From Devosia sp. (GTDB taxonomy: Bacteria; Pseudomonadota; Alphaproteobacteria; Rhizobiales; Devosiaceae), in NCBI GenBank assembly GCA_015234425.1, contig JADGNE010000016.1:1-47467 (forward strand): a stretch of DNA of 47,467 nt, read 5' to 3'. The translations under genes and the position numbers were made by a program. The notes below the pieces were generated by a model. The model worked only from the letters and a program-made list of their open reading frames with translations. It was not told where the DNA came from and made no database searches. Below, in pieces: positions 1 to 8,582 of the stretch. Position 1 is the first letter of the stretch, and each line of letters starts with the position of its first letter.

Positions 1-51
1 TCGCCCTAGCCGCCGCAAGGATATGGATGCCACACTTTGTCAACAGAGCCT

Positions 52-282
52 AGGGTTGGGCCATCGGAACGGGCGTTCTCCAGACCGATATCGATGCAAT
101 CTTTGCTGAAAACGCCATCAACAGCGCCCTCATCGCGACAGCGGTAATAGCAGTTCTCGGACTGCTCGGCTGGTTGATAGGTCGCAGCCTCACCGTTCCG
201 ATCAATGCCCTCAATCGCCAAATGGTCGAACTGGTCGAAGGTAAGTTCGACATTGCCATCAACGGCTTAGAGCGGGTCGATG
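52..282 (+). pseudogene. Methyl-accepting chemotaxis protein remnant (sensor end, TM2, HAMP start)
   Basis: In the frame starting after a stop at 51-53 the translation reads GWAIGTGV, then a hydrophobic segment (ALIATAVIAVLGLLGWLIG) and the HAMP-like stretch VPINALNRQMVELVEGKF. This is the typical end of a Cache-type sensor domain, the second membrane helix and the start of HAMP in alphaproteobacterial chemoreceptors. Similarity stops near position 280, where a transposase fragment on the other strand begins. The in-frame stop upstream and the missing signalling domain mark it as a broken gene. The 5' part may lie outside the window. Confidence 0.65.
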
Positions 283-480
283 CGCGATGCCTTCCTTGCG
301 GCACAGTTCGGCAATGCTGTCTTCGCCGCGCAGACCATCGAGAACGATCCGGATCTTGTCTTCAGCTGAAAAGTGCCGTCGGGTCGCCCGGCGAATGTCC
401 TTCACCACCTGCTCGGCAGGCTTTTTGGTGCTCGGGGATTTAGCAGTCATCTTGGTTCCTTCGTCAGACGACGAGACCAA
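283..480 (-). pseudogene. IS3-family transposase OrfA remnant
   Basis: The translation contains RRATRRHFSAEDKIRIVLDG followed by LRGEDSIAELCRKEGIA, the helix-turn-helix N-terminus of IS3-group OrfA proteins. The family sequence normally continues after GIA with a Tyr-rich recognition segment. Here it changes abruptly to unrelated residues at the junction with the chemoreceptor fragment. OrfB is absent. This is a truncated insertion-sequence end. I did not find convincing terminal inverted repeats, and 481-738 holds no recognisable gene. Confidence 0.7.
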
Positions 481-738
481 AACACTCCTTAAAGCTCAAC
501 CCTGAATCTGTGCCATGGGCGCTGACGGGGAACAATGGTGAGGCAGCAAAAGGACTTTCTACCTCGAGAGCTCTCACGCATCTACGCCGCCTTACGTGGA
601 AGTTAGTCCCTCACATGGTGCTCGATGGTCGGATGCCAAGCCTCGCGAGATTGATCGCCGTCGTGTCTGGGAGCTGACGCAACCGCGTGCTGCGCCATAT
701 CCAATTGCCCAGTTTCGTTTTCCCGGCGATAAAGCGGT

Positions 739-1326
739 ATGCCTGACGCGCTTTCTATCCTCGTAGTCGACAACAACGCGATCCGCGCCTCGATCATTGA
801 GGCAGGACTGCGTGAGGCCGGCCAAGTTTCCGTGCGTGTCATCACCGATATCGAAGAAGTCGCCCGGCGCATAGGCGAGATCGCGCCCGATGTGGTGATC
901 ATCGATCTCGAAAATCCCAATCGCGACGTGCTAGAACACTTCTTCGCCCTGAGCCGCACCATCAAGCGGCCCATCGCCATGTTCGTCGACAAATCTGACC
1001 CAGCCGAAATCGAGGCCGCGGTCGATGCCGGCGTTTCGGCCTATGTGGTGGACGGGCTGCGCAAGGATCGCATCAAGTCGATCCTCGACATGGCCATCGT
1101 CCGCTTTCGCGCCTTTTCGCGGCTACAGGGCGAGCTAGAGGCAGCCCGCTCCGAATTGCAGGGGCGTAAAGTCATCGACAAGGCCAAGGGCATCCTGATG
1201 TCGACCCGCGGTCTCTCGGAAGACGACGCCTACGCCCTGCTGCGCACCACGGCCATGAACCAGAACCGCAAGATCGCCGAGATCGCCCAGTCGTTGGTAA
1301 CAGCCTCGGAACTATTGGGCCCTTGA
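739..1326 (+). CDS. nasT: NasT-type response regulator with ANTAR RNA-binding domain
   Basis: A 195-residue cytoplasmic antiterminator. The N-terminal half is a receiver-like domain (VVDNNAIRASIIEAGL, with Asp56 in the VVIIDL strand). The C-terminal ~55 residues form the three-helix ANTAR domain (GRKVIDKAKGILMSTRGLSE, ending in AEIAQSLVTASELL). In this family the partner NasS holds NasT inactive until nitrate or nitrite binds NasS. Freed NasT binds paired hexaloop hairpins in leader RNA and prevents termination. nasS starts 16 bp downstream, and such a leader lies before nirB at 2727-2825, so the target is visible in the same cluster. Function is assigned from family and context. Confidence 0.9.
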   Translation: MPDALSILVVDNNAIRASIIEAGLREAGQVSVRVITDIEEVARRIGEIAPDVVIIDLENPNRDVLEHFFALSRTIKRPIAMFVDKSDPAEIEAAVDAGVSAYVVDGLRKDRIKSILDMAIVRFRAFSRLQGELEAARSELQGRKVIDKAKGILMSTRGLSEDDAYALLRTTAMNQNRKIAEIAQSLVTASELLGP

Positions 1327-1342
1327 GGGAGGAATTCGCGTC

Positions 1343-2563
1343 ATGGGTCTGACCCAGATCACCGCCGGATATGTGCCGCTGCTCGATAGCGCAGTACTGC
1401 TCGCGACTGAAGAATTTGGCTTTGCCGAGAGTGAGGGCCTTCACCTCAATCTCGTGCGCGAAACCTCTTGGGCCAATATTCGCGATCGCGTCGCCATTGG
1501 TCATTTCGATGTCGCTCATATGCTCGGGCCGATGCCCCTCAGCGCCAATCTTGGCCTGACCCCGCTCGACGTTGCAGTGATCGCACCCATGGCGCTCGGC
1601 CTCGGCGGCGCGGCCATCACCATGTCCAACGCCATTTGGGTGAGGATGGCCGAAGCGGGCGCCCCTGAAGACGGCGCGCCCGGCCCTGTCGGCACCGCCT
1701 TGCGCAAAGTGATCGCGGATCGCGCACGCGCCGGCGAGCCGCGCCTGCGTCTCGCAGTAGTGCATCCAGAGAGCGCCCACAATTACGCCTTGCGCTATTG
1801 GCTGGCGGCCTCCGGCATCGACCCCGACCATGAGGTCGATATCGTCATCGTTCCACCACCGCTTCAGGCCGATGCGTTGGCCGCCAAGCGCACAGACGGG
1901 TTTTGCGTCGGCGAACCCTTCGGTTCTGTCGCCGTAGCCCGCGGCGTCGGGCGGATCGTCACCACCAAGGGCCAGATCTGGCAGATGAGCCCCGACAAGG
2001 TTCTGGGCACCCGACTGCAATGGGCTGAGCGCTTTCCCGAACAACTGGCCGCCCTGCTGCGCGCCTCAACGCGGGCGGCTCGGTGGTGTGAAGACCCGGC
2101 CAATCACACGGCCCTCGCCGCCATGCTGGCCCGCGAGGGCCGGCTGAATCTCGACGCCGATCTCATCCTGCGCGCCATCACCGGCAGGCTGCAGTTCGAG
2201 CCGGGCGTCGAAAAGTCCATCCCGGAATTCTTCGTACCGTATTCCCGCGCTGCCAATTTTCCGTGGATCAGCCACGCGCTCTGGTTTTATTCGCAGATGG
2301 TGCGCTGGGGTCAGGTGAGCCACACTACCGAAAACGCGAAAAAGGCTGCGGCGAGCTACCGGCCCGATCTCTATAGGGCCGCCCTTGCCGGCATGGGCAT
2401 GCCAGTACCTGGTGCCAGCAGCAAGATTGAAGGCGCTCTAACAGAACCGACCGAGGTCGGCGCTGTCGGCGGACAACTAGTACTTGGCCCCGATGGCTTC
2501 TTCGACGGTACCGCTTTCGACCCCGAAAAGCTCAATGCCTATATCGCTGCACAACATCGATAA
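1343..2563 (+). CDS. nasS: NasS-type nitrate/nitrite sensor (NrtA/CmpA-like binding protein)
   Basis: A 406-residue protein of the NrtA/CmpA periplasmic-binding fold. It has no signal peptide: it starts MGLTQITAGYVPLLDSAVLL directly with the first strand of the fold. Transport-type NrtA proteins are exported, so a cytoplasmic copy right after nasT points to NasS, which senses nitrate/nitrite and sequesters NasT. Conserved-looking stretches include GHFDVAHMLGPMPLSANLGL and the later GEPFGSVAVARGVGRI. The ATG is preceded by GGAGG at good distance. The alternative, a soluble part of a transporter, is unlikely because no permease or ATPase gene follows. Confidence 0.85.
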   Translation: MGLTQITAGYVPLLDSAVLLATEEFGFAESEGLHLNLVRETSWANIRDRVAIGHFDVAHMLGPMPLSANLGLTPLDVAVIAPMALGLGGAAITMSNAIWVRMAEAGAPEDGAPGPVGTALRKVIADRARAGEPRLRLAVVHPESAHNYALRYWLAASGIDPDHEVDIVIVPPPLQADALAAKRTDGFCVGEPFGSVAVARGVGRIVTTKGQIWQMSPDKVLGTRLQWAERFPEQLAALLRASTRAARWCEDPANHTALAAMLAREGRLNLDADLILRAITGRLQFEPGVEKSIPEFFVPYSRAANFPWISHALWFYSQMVRWGQVSHTTENAKKAAASYRPDLYRAALAGMGMPVPGASSKIEGALTEPTEVGAVGGQLVLGPDGFFDGTAFDPEKLNAYIAAQHR

Positions 2564-2674
2564 TGATTAAAGAATAGGCACAACGCTGCGCTGCCGTGCA
2601 GATGGGCGATATAGGAAGATCAGCCATCTGCGTAAACGCCTGCATCATCTCAGATTTCCGTGTGCCCCCCGGTT

Positions 2675-2690
2675 TGGCACAGTTCCTGCA
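2675..2690 (+). promoter_or_regulatory. Sigma-54 type promoter for nirB leader
   Basis: The sequence TGGCACAGTTCCTGCA has GG at 2676-2677 and GC at 2688-2689 separated by 10 nt, the -24/-12 signature of RpoN promoters. Transcription would start near 2701, giving a leader of about 134 nt before nirB. Nitrogen genes are commonly RpoN/NtrC controlled. An inverted repeat GCAGATGG/CCATCTGC lies upstream at 2598-2631 and could be an activator site, but it is not a classical NtrC box. Confidence 0.7.
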
Positions 2691-2726
2691 GTGATATTCC
2701 CGAGCGCTTCGGCGCAGTAAAATTCC

Positions 2727-2767
2727 GGCGTCCAACGATGGGCGCCACATATTGGCAACGCCGCCAA
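2727..2767 (+). promoter_or_regulatory. ANTAR-type two-hairpin RNA (NasT target) in nirB leader
   Basis: Hairpin 1 has arms GGCGTCC (2727-2733) and GGGCGCC (2740-2746) with hexaloop AACGAT. Hairpin 2 has arms TTGGC (2752-2756) and GCCAA (2763-2767) with hexaloop AACGCC. Both loops carry A at position 1 and G at position 4, the known recognition signature of ANTAR proteins. The hairpins are separated by only 5 nt. The loop and right arm of hairpin 2 (2757-2767) are also the left arm of the terminator, so the two folds exclude each other. Bound NasT is expected to stabilise hairpin 2 and let transcription reach nirB. Confidence 0.85.
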
Positions 2768-2825
2768 CCTTCAGAACCTTCGTTTTTCGACGAGGTCCCT
2801 GCTGGTTGGCGGCGTTTTCGTTTTT
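2757..2825 (+). terminator. Conditional intrinsic terminator ahead of nirB
   Basis: The left arm AACGCCGCCAACC (2757-2769) is the exact complement of GGTTGGCGGCGTT (2804-2816). The right arm runs straight into a T-rich tract (2815-2825). The nirB Shine-Dalgarno (GGGA, 2826-2829) and ATG (2835) follow at once, so there is no other gene this could end. Its position fits an attenuator controlled by NasT. Confidence 0.88.
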
Positions 2826-2834
2826 GGGAAAAAC

Positions 2835-5282
2835 ATGGCCGAAAAACTCGTCATCATCGGTGCTGGAATGGCCTCGGGCCGCATGCTGGAACATCTCTTC
2901 GAGGCCGAACCCGGTCGCTACGACGTCACGCTCTTCGGCGCCGAGCCGCGGGGCAACTATAACCGCATAATGCTCTCGCCGGTGCTGGGCGGAGAAAAGC
3001 GCTACGAGGACATCGTCACCCACGATGCCGACTGGTACGCCGCCAACAATGTGCGGTGCCGTTTCGGCCAGACGGTGACCAAGATCGATCGCGCTGCCAA
3101 AACCGTCATCGCCGATGGCGTCGAGACACCCTATGACCGACTGGTCATCGCCACCGGCTCCGCCCCGTTCATCCTGCCCATCCCTGGCCGCGACCTGTCC
3201 GGCGTCCGCGCCTTCCGCGATCTCGACGATGTCGACGCCATGGTTGCCATGGCCGAAAAACCCGCTGCCAAGGCTGTGGTTATCGGCGGCGGCCTGCTTG
3301 GCCTCGAAGCCGCGGCTGCCCTGCATGGGCGCGGCATGGAGGTCGTGGTTCTCCACCTCTCCGGTCACCTGATGGAGCGCCAGCTCGATGCGGCCGCCGG
3401 CTATTTGCTCCGCCGCGAGCTGGAAGGTCGCGGCATCAAAGTGCACTGCAGGGCTCAGACCAAGGCGGTCCTTGGCACGGACCGTGTCGAAGCCGTTGCG
3501 CTCGATGATGGCACCATCTACCCCGCCGACCTCGTAGTCATGGCTGCAGGCATTCGGCCCGAAACGCGCCTCGCAACCGATGCCGGCATAGAGATCAGTC
3601 GCGGCATCGTCGTCGACGATGCTTTGGTGACGTCGGACCCGGACATTATCGCGCTGGGCGAATGCGCAGAGCACAATGGCGCCGTCTACGGTCTCGTCGC
3701 GCCCCTCTACGATATGGCCAAGGTCGCGGCGAAGACGCTGACCGGCACGGTAGCCGCTTTCAAACCGGTGCAGACCGCTACGCAACTCAAGGTAACCGGC
3801 GTCAGCCTTTATTCGGCCGGAGACTTTGCCGAGGCCGACGATCGCGAGGAGATCGTGCTGCGCGATGCGACAGCCGGCATCTACAAGCGTGTCGTGCTCA
3901 AGGACAATCGCGTACTCGGCGCCGTGCTCTATGGCGATACAGCCGACGGGGCATGGTTCTTCGACCTCTTGAAGCGCGGAACAGACATCGCGCCGATGCG
4001 CGATACCCTCATCTACGGCCAGAGCTACGGCGGCGGCGCTTCTGCCGACCCGCTCGCCGCCGTCGCAGCTCTTCCCGCCGAAGCCGAAATCTGCGGCTGC
4101 AATGGCGTCTGCAAGGGCGCCATTTACAACGCCATCACCTCCAAGGGCCTGACATCGCTCGACGATGTCCGCGCCCACACAAAGGCCTCGGCCTCCTGCG
4201 GCTCGTGTACTGGGCTCGTCGAAAAGCTGATGATGGCGACGCTTGGCGCTAGCTACAATACTGCCGTCATCCAGCGGATGTGTCCCTGCACCGAACTCGG
4301 CCACGACGAAGTGCGCCGCCTGATCGTGGCGCAAGAGCTGAAATCCATTCCTGCCGTAATGCAGGAACTGGGCTGGAAAACCTCCTGCGGCTGCGCCAAG
4401 TGCCGACCGGCGCTCAACTATTATCTCGTTGCCAACTGGCCCGGCGAATACGAAGACGACGGCCAGTCGCGCTATATCAACGAGCGCGTCCACGCCAATA
4501 TCCAGAAAGACGGCACCTATTCGGTCGTGCCGCGCATGTTTGGCGGCCTCACTACCGCCAACGAGTTGCGCGCCATTGCCGATGTCGCCGACAAGTTTGA
4601 CGTCCCCACCATCAAGGTCACGGGCGGCCAGCGCATCGACCTTCTGGGCATCAAGAAGGAAGATCTGCCCGCCGTCTGGGCGGATCTCAACAAGGCCGGC
4701 ATGATGTCGGGCGCTGCCTATGCCAAGGGGCTGCGGACGGTAAAGACCTGTGTCGGTTCGGACTGGTGTCGCTTCGGCACGCAGGATTCGACCGGCCTCG
4801 GCGTGCGCATCGAAAAGTTCATGTGGGGCTCCTGGACCCCGGCGAAACTCAAACTCGCCGTCTCCGGCTGCCCGCGCAATTGCGCCGAGGCGACCTGCAA
4901 GGACATTGGCGTCATCTGCGTCGACTCCGGCTACGAAATCCATTTCGGCGGCGCTGCCGGCCTCGACATCAAGGGCACGGAAGTGCTCTGCCACGCCAAG
5001 ACCGAGGACGAGGCGATGGAGATCATCGCCGCCTTGACCCAGCTCTATCGAGAACAGGGCCGCTATCTCGAGCGCATCTACAAATGGGCCAAGCGCGTCG
5101 GCTCGGACTCGATCAACGCCAATGTGGTCGAGGATCTCGCCAAGCGCCGCCAGCTCTTCGAGCGCTTTGTCTATTCGCAGAAATTCGCCCAGGTGGATCC
5201 TTGGGAAGAGCGCGTCAACGGCCGCGACGCCCATGAATTCGCGGCCATGGCGGATTTCCAGGTGTTGCAGGCAGCGGAGTGA
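2835..5282 (+). CDS. nirB: NADH-dependent assimilatory nitrite reductase, large subunit
   Basis: An 815-residue cytoplasmic enzyme that reduces nitrite to ammonium with NAD(P)H. The N-terminal ~310 residues are an FAD/NAD oxidoreductase (IIGAGMASGRMLEHL at the start, VIGGGLLGLEAAAAL in the NAD part). Two BFD-like Cys-rich segments follow (CGCNGVCKGAIY ... CGSCTGLVEKL, and SCGCAKCRPALNYYL). The C-terminal third is the siroheme/4Fe-4S reductase half, with ligands Cys639, Cys645 (TCVGSDWC) and Cys679, Cys683 (SGCPRNC). Length matches NirB. The stop overlaps the ATG of nirD. Expression is probably under RpoN plus NasT antitermination through the leader at 2701-2834. Confidence 0.95.
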   Translation: MAEKLVIIGAGMASGRMLEHLFEAEPGRYDVTLFGAEPRGNYNRIMLSPVLGGEKRYEDIVTHDADWYAANNVRCRFGQTVTKIDRAAKTVIADGVETPYDRLVIATGSAPFILPIPGRDLSGVRAFRDLDDVDAMVAMAEKPAAKAVVIGGGLLGLEAAAALHGRGMEVVVLHLSGHLMERQLDAAAGYLLRRELEGRGIKVHCRAQTKAVLGTDRVEAVALDDGTIYPADLVVMAAGIRPETRLATDAGIEISRGIVVDDALVTSDPDIIALGECAEHNGAVYGLVAPLYDMAKVAAKTLTGTVAAFKPVQTATQLKVTGVSLYSAGDFAEADDREEIVLRDATAGIYKRVVLKDNRVLGAVLYGDTADGAWFFDLLKRGTDIAPMRDTLIYGQSYGGGASADPLAAVAALPAEAEICGCNGVCKGAIYNAITSKGLTSLDDVRAHTKASASCGSCTGLVEKLMMATLGASYNTAVIQRMCPCTELGHDEVRRLIVAQELKSIPAVMQELGWKTSCGCAKCRPALNYYLVANWPGEYEDDGQSRYINERVHANIQKDGTYSVVPRMFGGLTTANELRAIADVADKFDVPTIKVTGGQRIDLLGIKKEDLPAVWADLNKAGMMSGAAYAKGLRTVKTCVGSDWCRFGTQDSTGLGVRIEKFMWGSWTPAKLKLAVSGCPRNCAEATCKDIGVICVDSGYEIHFGGAAGLDIKGTEVLCHAKTEDEAMEIIAALTQLYREQGRYLERIYKWAKRVGSDSINANVVEDLAKRRQLFERFVYSQKFAQVDPWEERVNGRDAHEFAAMADFQVLQAAE

Positions 5283-5623
5283 TGGCGATGAATGATTGGG
5301 TCGATATCGGGTGTCTGGAAGACGTTCCGCGCCGCGGGGCCCGCTGCATCAAGACGCCGCTAGGAAAGATCGCCGTCTTTCGCACTGCCGACGACACCGT
5401 GTTCGCCATTGATGACCAGTGCCCACACAAGGGCGGCCCACTGAGTCAAGGCATCGTCCATGCCTCGGCCGTCACTTGCCCGCTCCACAACTGGGTCTTT
5501 TCGCTCGAAACCGGCATAGCCCAGGGCGCCGACGAAGGGGCGGTGCGGACCTATCCGCTCCGCCTCCACCAGAACCGTATCCTCATCGATGTGCAGACAC
5601 TTGCCGCTGCAACCATGGCCTGA
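5282..5623 (+). CDS. nirD: Nitrite reductase small subunit, Rieske-type
   Basis: A 113-residue Rieske-fold protein that partners NirB. It contains the paired motifs CPHKGGPLSQG and CPLHNW, the two Cys-x-His pairs for a 2Fe-2S cluster. Many bacterial NirD proteins have lost these ligands, so this one looks like a cluster-bearing version. The start ATG overlaps the nirB stop (TGATG). A second in-frame ATG at 5288 is an equally possible start. Translational coupling with nirB is likely. Confidence 0.92.
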   Translation: MAMNDWVDIGCLEDVPRRGARCIKTPLGKIAVFRTADDTVFAIDDQCPHKGGPLSQGIVHASAVTCPLHNWVFSLETGIAQGADEGAVRTYPLRLHQNRILIDVQTLAAATMA

Positions 5624-5668
5624 CCGCCCATCCCTCGACACACCATCGAACTTCAGGAGTAAACTCAA

Positions 5669-6532
5669 ATGGACTACGTTGCCCCCACTGACTTCATCAA
5701 GAAGATGATCGACGCCGGCGAGGCCAAGGTCTTCATGTCCACGCGGGACACGCTGATCCGCGCCTTCATGGCCGGCGCCATCCTGGCGCTTGCCGCTGCC
5801 TTCGCTATCACCATCAGCGTGCAGACCGGCCAACCGCTGGCCGGAGCGATTCTCTTCCCGGTTGGCTTCTGCCTCCTCTATCTCATGGGCTTTGACCTCC
5901 TCACCGGCGTTTTCACTCTTGTGCCGCTCGCGCTCATCGACAAGCGCCCCGGCGTGACCATGGGCGGCGTCCTGCGCAATTGGGGTCTCGTCTTTGCCGG
6001 CAATTTTGCCGGTGCGCTGACTGTGGCCCTGATGATGGCAATAGTCGTGACCTTCGGCTTCACCCAGGCGCCCGATGCTGTGGGCGAACGAATCGGCCAT
6101 ATCGGCGAAGGCCGCACCCTCGGCTATGCCGCCCATGGCGCCGCTGGCATGCTGACCCTCTTCATCCGCGGCGTGCTCTGCAACTGGATGGTGTCCACGG
6201 GCGTCGTTGCCGCCATGATGTCCAATTCGGTTACCGGCAAGGTTCTGGGCATGTGGATGCCCATCATGCTCTTCTTCTACATGGGATTTGAGCACTCCAT
6301 TGTGAACATGTTCCTCTTCCCCTCGGGCATCCTGCTTGGCGGCCAGTTCTCCTTCTGGGATTACATGGTCTGGAACGAGATCCCAACCGTTGTCGGCAAT
6401 CTCGTCGGTGGCCTGACCTTTGTCGGCCTGACCCTCTACGCCACCCACAGCCGCACCGCCCCCTCGCGCAAAAAGCCCTCGACCGTCGGCACCGTGCGCG
6501 AAGTCGGCGTCAGCCCCGTCGCGGCCGAATAA
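5669..6532 (+). CDS. nirC: Formate/nitrite transporter family channel
   Basis: A 287-residue integral membrane protein of the FNT family with about six membrane helices. Family-like segments are FMAGAILALAAAFAITI near residue 35, GFDLLTGVFTLVPLALID and GVLCNWMVSTGVVAAMMS. It follows nirBD with a good ribosome site (CAGGAG), so nitrite uptake, or export of excess nitrite, is the likely job. The family also moves formate and related small anions, so substrate is inferred from context. The gene symbol follows that context. Confidence 0.85.
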   Translation: MDYVAPTDFIKKMIDAGEAKVFMSTRDTLIRAFMAGAILALAAAFAITISVQTGQPLAGAILFPVGFCLLYLMGFDLLTGVFTLVPLALIDKRPGVTMGGVLRNWGLVFAGNFAGALTVALMMAIVVTFGFTQAPDAVGERIGHIGEGRTLGYAAHGAAGMLTLFIRGVLCNWMVSTGVVAAMMSNSVTGKVLGMWMPIMLFFYMGFEHSIVNMFLFPSGILLGGQFSFWDYMVWNEIPTVVGNLVGGLTFVGLTLYATHSRTAPSRKKPSTVGTVREVGVSPVAAE

Positions 6533-6554
6533 CCACCGAAAAGGAGACCGGAAG

Positions 6555-7991
6555 ATGCACATCGTCACGCGCAAGCCGAGTCAAGCACAGCGTCCACGTC
6601 TAGCGCCCCTCTCGACCCTTCCGGTCTTTTATGCTCTCACAGGCAAGCGCGTTTTGCTTGCCGGCGGCGCGGAAGCAGCAGCCTGGAAAGCCGAACTGCT
6701 GGCGGCAACCGGCGCCATAGTCGAAGTTGCTGCGCACGAGGCGGAGCTGTCCGAGGAAATGCAGAGCCTTGCGTCCTCCGGTCGGGTGGCACTTCTTGGC
6801 TGCCATTGGACTGTCATCGGTTGGGATGGCTACGCCATGGCGATAGGTGATTGCGAGGACGACGAGGAAGCCGCTCATTTCGCCAGCGCAGCGCGCCGCT
6901 TCGGCGTACCGGTCAATGTCATCGACAAACCGACCTTCTGCGATTTTCAGTTCGGCTCCATCGTCAATCGCTCTCCGCTTGTCGTGGGCATTTCGACCTC
7001 GGGTGCCGCTCCCGTCCTCGGCCAGGCTGCGCGCCAGCGCATTGAGGCCATGCTCCCCAAGAGCCTGAGCGATTGGGCCGGCCTCGCTCGCCATATCCGC
7101 GATCGCGCCACAAATCTCCTTCGCCCGGGCTCCCAGCGCCGCCTATTCTGGCAGCTTCTCGCCGATCGGGCATTTTACTCTCCCGCGGAAGAGGCCGAAC
7201 TCGACAAGTGGATCGCCGAGGCCAAGGGAACCCAAGGCGGTAGCGTGACCCTCGTCGGCGCCGGACCGGGCGATGCTGAATATCTCACGCTAAAGGCTTT
7301 GCGCGCGCTGCAAGCCGCAGATGTCATCCTATTCGACGATCTCGTTTCCGATGACGTGCTCGAATTGGCGCGGCGCGAAGCCAAGCGCATACTCGTCGGC
7401 AAGCGTGGTGGTCGTGCTAGCTGCAAACAGGAAGATATCAACCGCACCATGATCGCGCTCGCCAAGGCGGGCCGCCACGTCGTTCGACTAAAATCCGGTG
7501 ACCCGATGATTTTCGGCCGAGCCGGGGAGGAGATTGCAGCGCTGGCGGCCGAGAGTATTCCCGTGCAGGTTGTGCCCGGCATCAGCGCTGCCATGGCCCT
7601 GGCGGCGAGCCTCAATATCTCCCTAACCCATCGCGACTACGCCCAGTCCGTCCGTTTGGTCACCGGCCACTCTCGTCACGGAGGTGTGCCGGAAAACCTT
7701 GATTGGCGCGCCCTGTCTGATCCGTCGACGACGCACGTTTACTATATGGCCGGGCGCAACGGCGCCGCTATTGCAGCGCGACTAGTCTCTCATGGCATGC
7801 CACCGCATACAGGCGTGGTCATTGCCAGTGACATTAGCCGCCCAGAAGAAGAAGTGCTCCACACTACGCTCGACGACATGGCCACGATGGTCGACCCGGC
7901 CTGGCCGAGGGGCCCTGTTCTTATCCTAGTAGGCGGCGTACTTGAGCGTGCGCGTGTCAGCGCTCAAGCACAGGTAGCTCGGGCATCGTGA
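6555..7991 (+). CDS. cysG: Siroheme synthase (bifunctional CysG)
   Basis: A 478-residue fusion. Residues ~20-225 form the precorrin-2 dehydrogenase/sirohydrochlorin ferrochelatase part (RVLLAGGAEAAAWKAELL, NVIDKPTFCDFQFGSIVNRS). Residues ~230-470 form the uroporphyrinogen-III C-methyltransferase (VTLVGAGPGDAEYLTLKAL, VRLKSGDPMIFGRAGEE, VVPGISAAMALAA). It makes the siroheme needed by NirB, which explains its place at the end of the nir cluster. The glycine-rich NAD loop is unusual: GGAEAA with Trp-Lys after it, rather than the common GGGxVAxRK, so the oxidase activity deserves checking. AGGAG lies just upstream of the ATG. Confidence 0.92.
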   Translation: MHIVTRKPSQAQRPRLAPLSTLPVFYALTGKRVLLAGGAEAAAWKAELLAATGAIVEVAAHEAELSEEMQSLASSGRVALLGCHWTVIGWDGYAMAIGDCEDDEEAAHFASAARRFGVPVNVIDKPTFCDFQFGSIVNRSPLVVGISTSGAAPVLGQAARQRIEAMLPKSLSDWAGLARHIRDRATNLLRPGSQRRLFWQLLADRAFYSPAEEAELDKWIAEAKGTQGGSVTLVGAGPGDAEYLTLKALRALQAADVILFDDLVSDDVLELARREAKRILVGKRGGRASCKQEDINRTMIALAKAGRHVVRLKSGDPMIFGRAGEEIAALAAESIPVQVVPGISAAMALAASLNISLTHRDYAQSVRLVTGHSRHGGVPENLDWRALSDPSTTHVYYMAGRNGAAIAARLVSHGMPPHTGVVIASDISRPEEEVLHTTLDDMATMVDPAWPRGPVLILVGGVLERARVSAQAQVARAS

Positions 7992-8329
7992 GCTCGAGCG
8001 GGGGGCAGCTTTTGGCGATGGAGGTTGTTGGTATGGATGTCTGAATAGTGAAGGGTTTGGGATGCCGTTTGGCGTCGCAAAGCCATCCATGCAGGAACCC
8101 GCGGTCCGCATGCGCTGGGCTATGGGGTTTGCCGTTTTGGCGTGGTCGAGTGCCGGCCGCGAACAGTGGAATATGGCGTGACACGCTCGCCAGCGCTGTG
8201 CGGGCTGCATCTGGGCATTAGCGACGCCGGTGGCGATGAGACTGGCGCACATGACGAGGGTCGCTGTGGCGCATGGCACGAACCATCCCGTCGGCCGCAA
8301 GGTGGCGCAGCCAGTTGAACGAGTGGATC

Positions 8330-8582
8330 ATGCCGGGTCATGGACGGTCTCCACGCTTGGTGGTCGGGCGGCCGGCGGCGCCCGCGGCTGGCAGCATGCA
8401 GAGAAAAAATCTCGATGAGCACCATGGTGCCGCCGCAGCAAGGGCACGGTGGGCGCTGATTTGAGGTCTCCTTGGCCGACGGTTCCTCCGGCGCCGGTGC
8501 AACCCCAAGCAGTTCGCGGACGTGAGCGAGGCAGTATTTGCGGGCCGAGCTGGCGAGAGGCCGTAGTGCCGGATGCGGTGGA
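8330..8582 (-). pseudogene. IS91-family transposase, C-terminal remnant
   Basis: Reading the minus strand, HRIRHYGL is followed after a frame change by VRELLGVAPAPEE and then PCPCCGGTMVLIEIF. These are the hallmark end segments of IS91-group transposases (GFHRIRHYG-like motif, then a CxxCGG metal-binding knuckle). The N-terminal replication-initiator-type catalytic domain is absent. At least one frameshift separates the two segments, so no functional protein is expected. Confidence 0.65.

Noticed and set aside
2580..2601. NtrC-like half sites TGCGC and GTGCA near the sigma-54 promoter
   Set aside because: The spacing is 3 bp shorter than the known 17-bp NtrC box, so I do not call it.
2532..5234. 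A 900-residue open frame on the minus strand
   Set aside because: It lies antisense to nirB, has no recognisable domain, and is the usual shadow of a GC-rich coding region.
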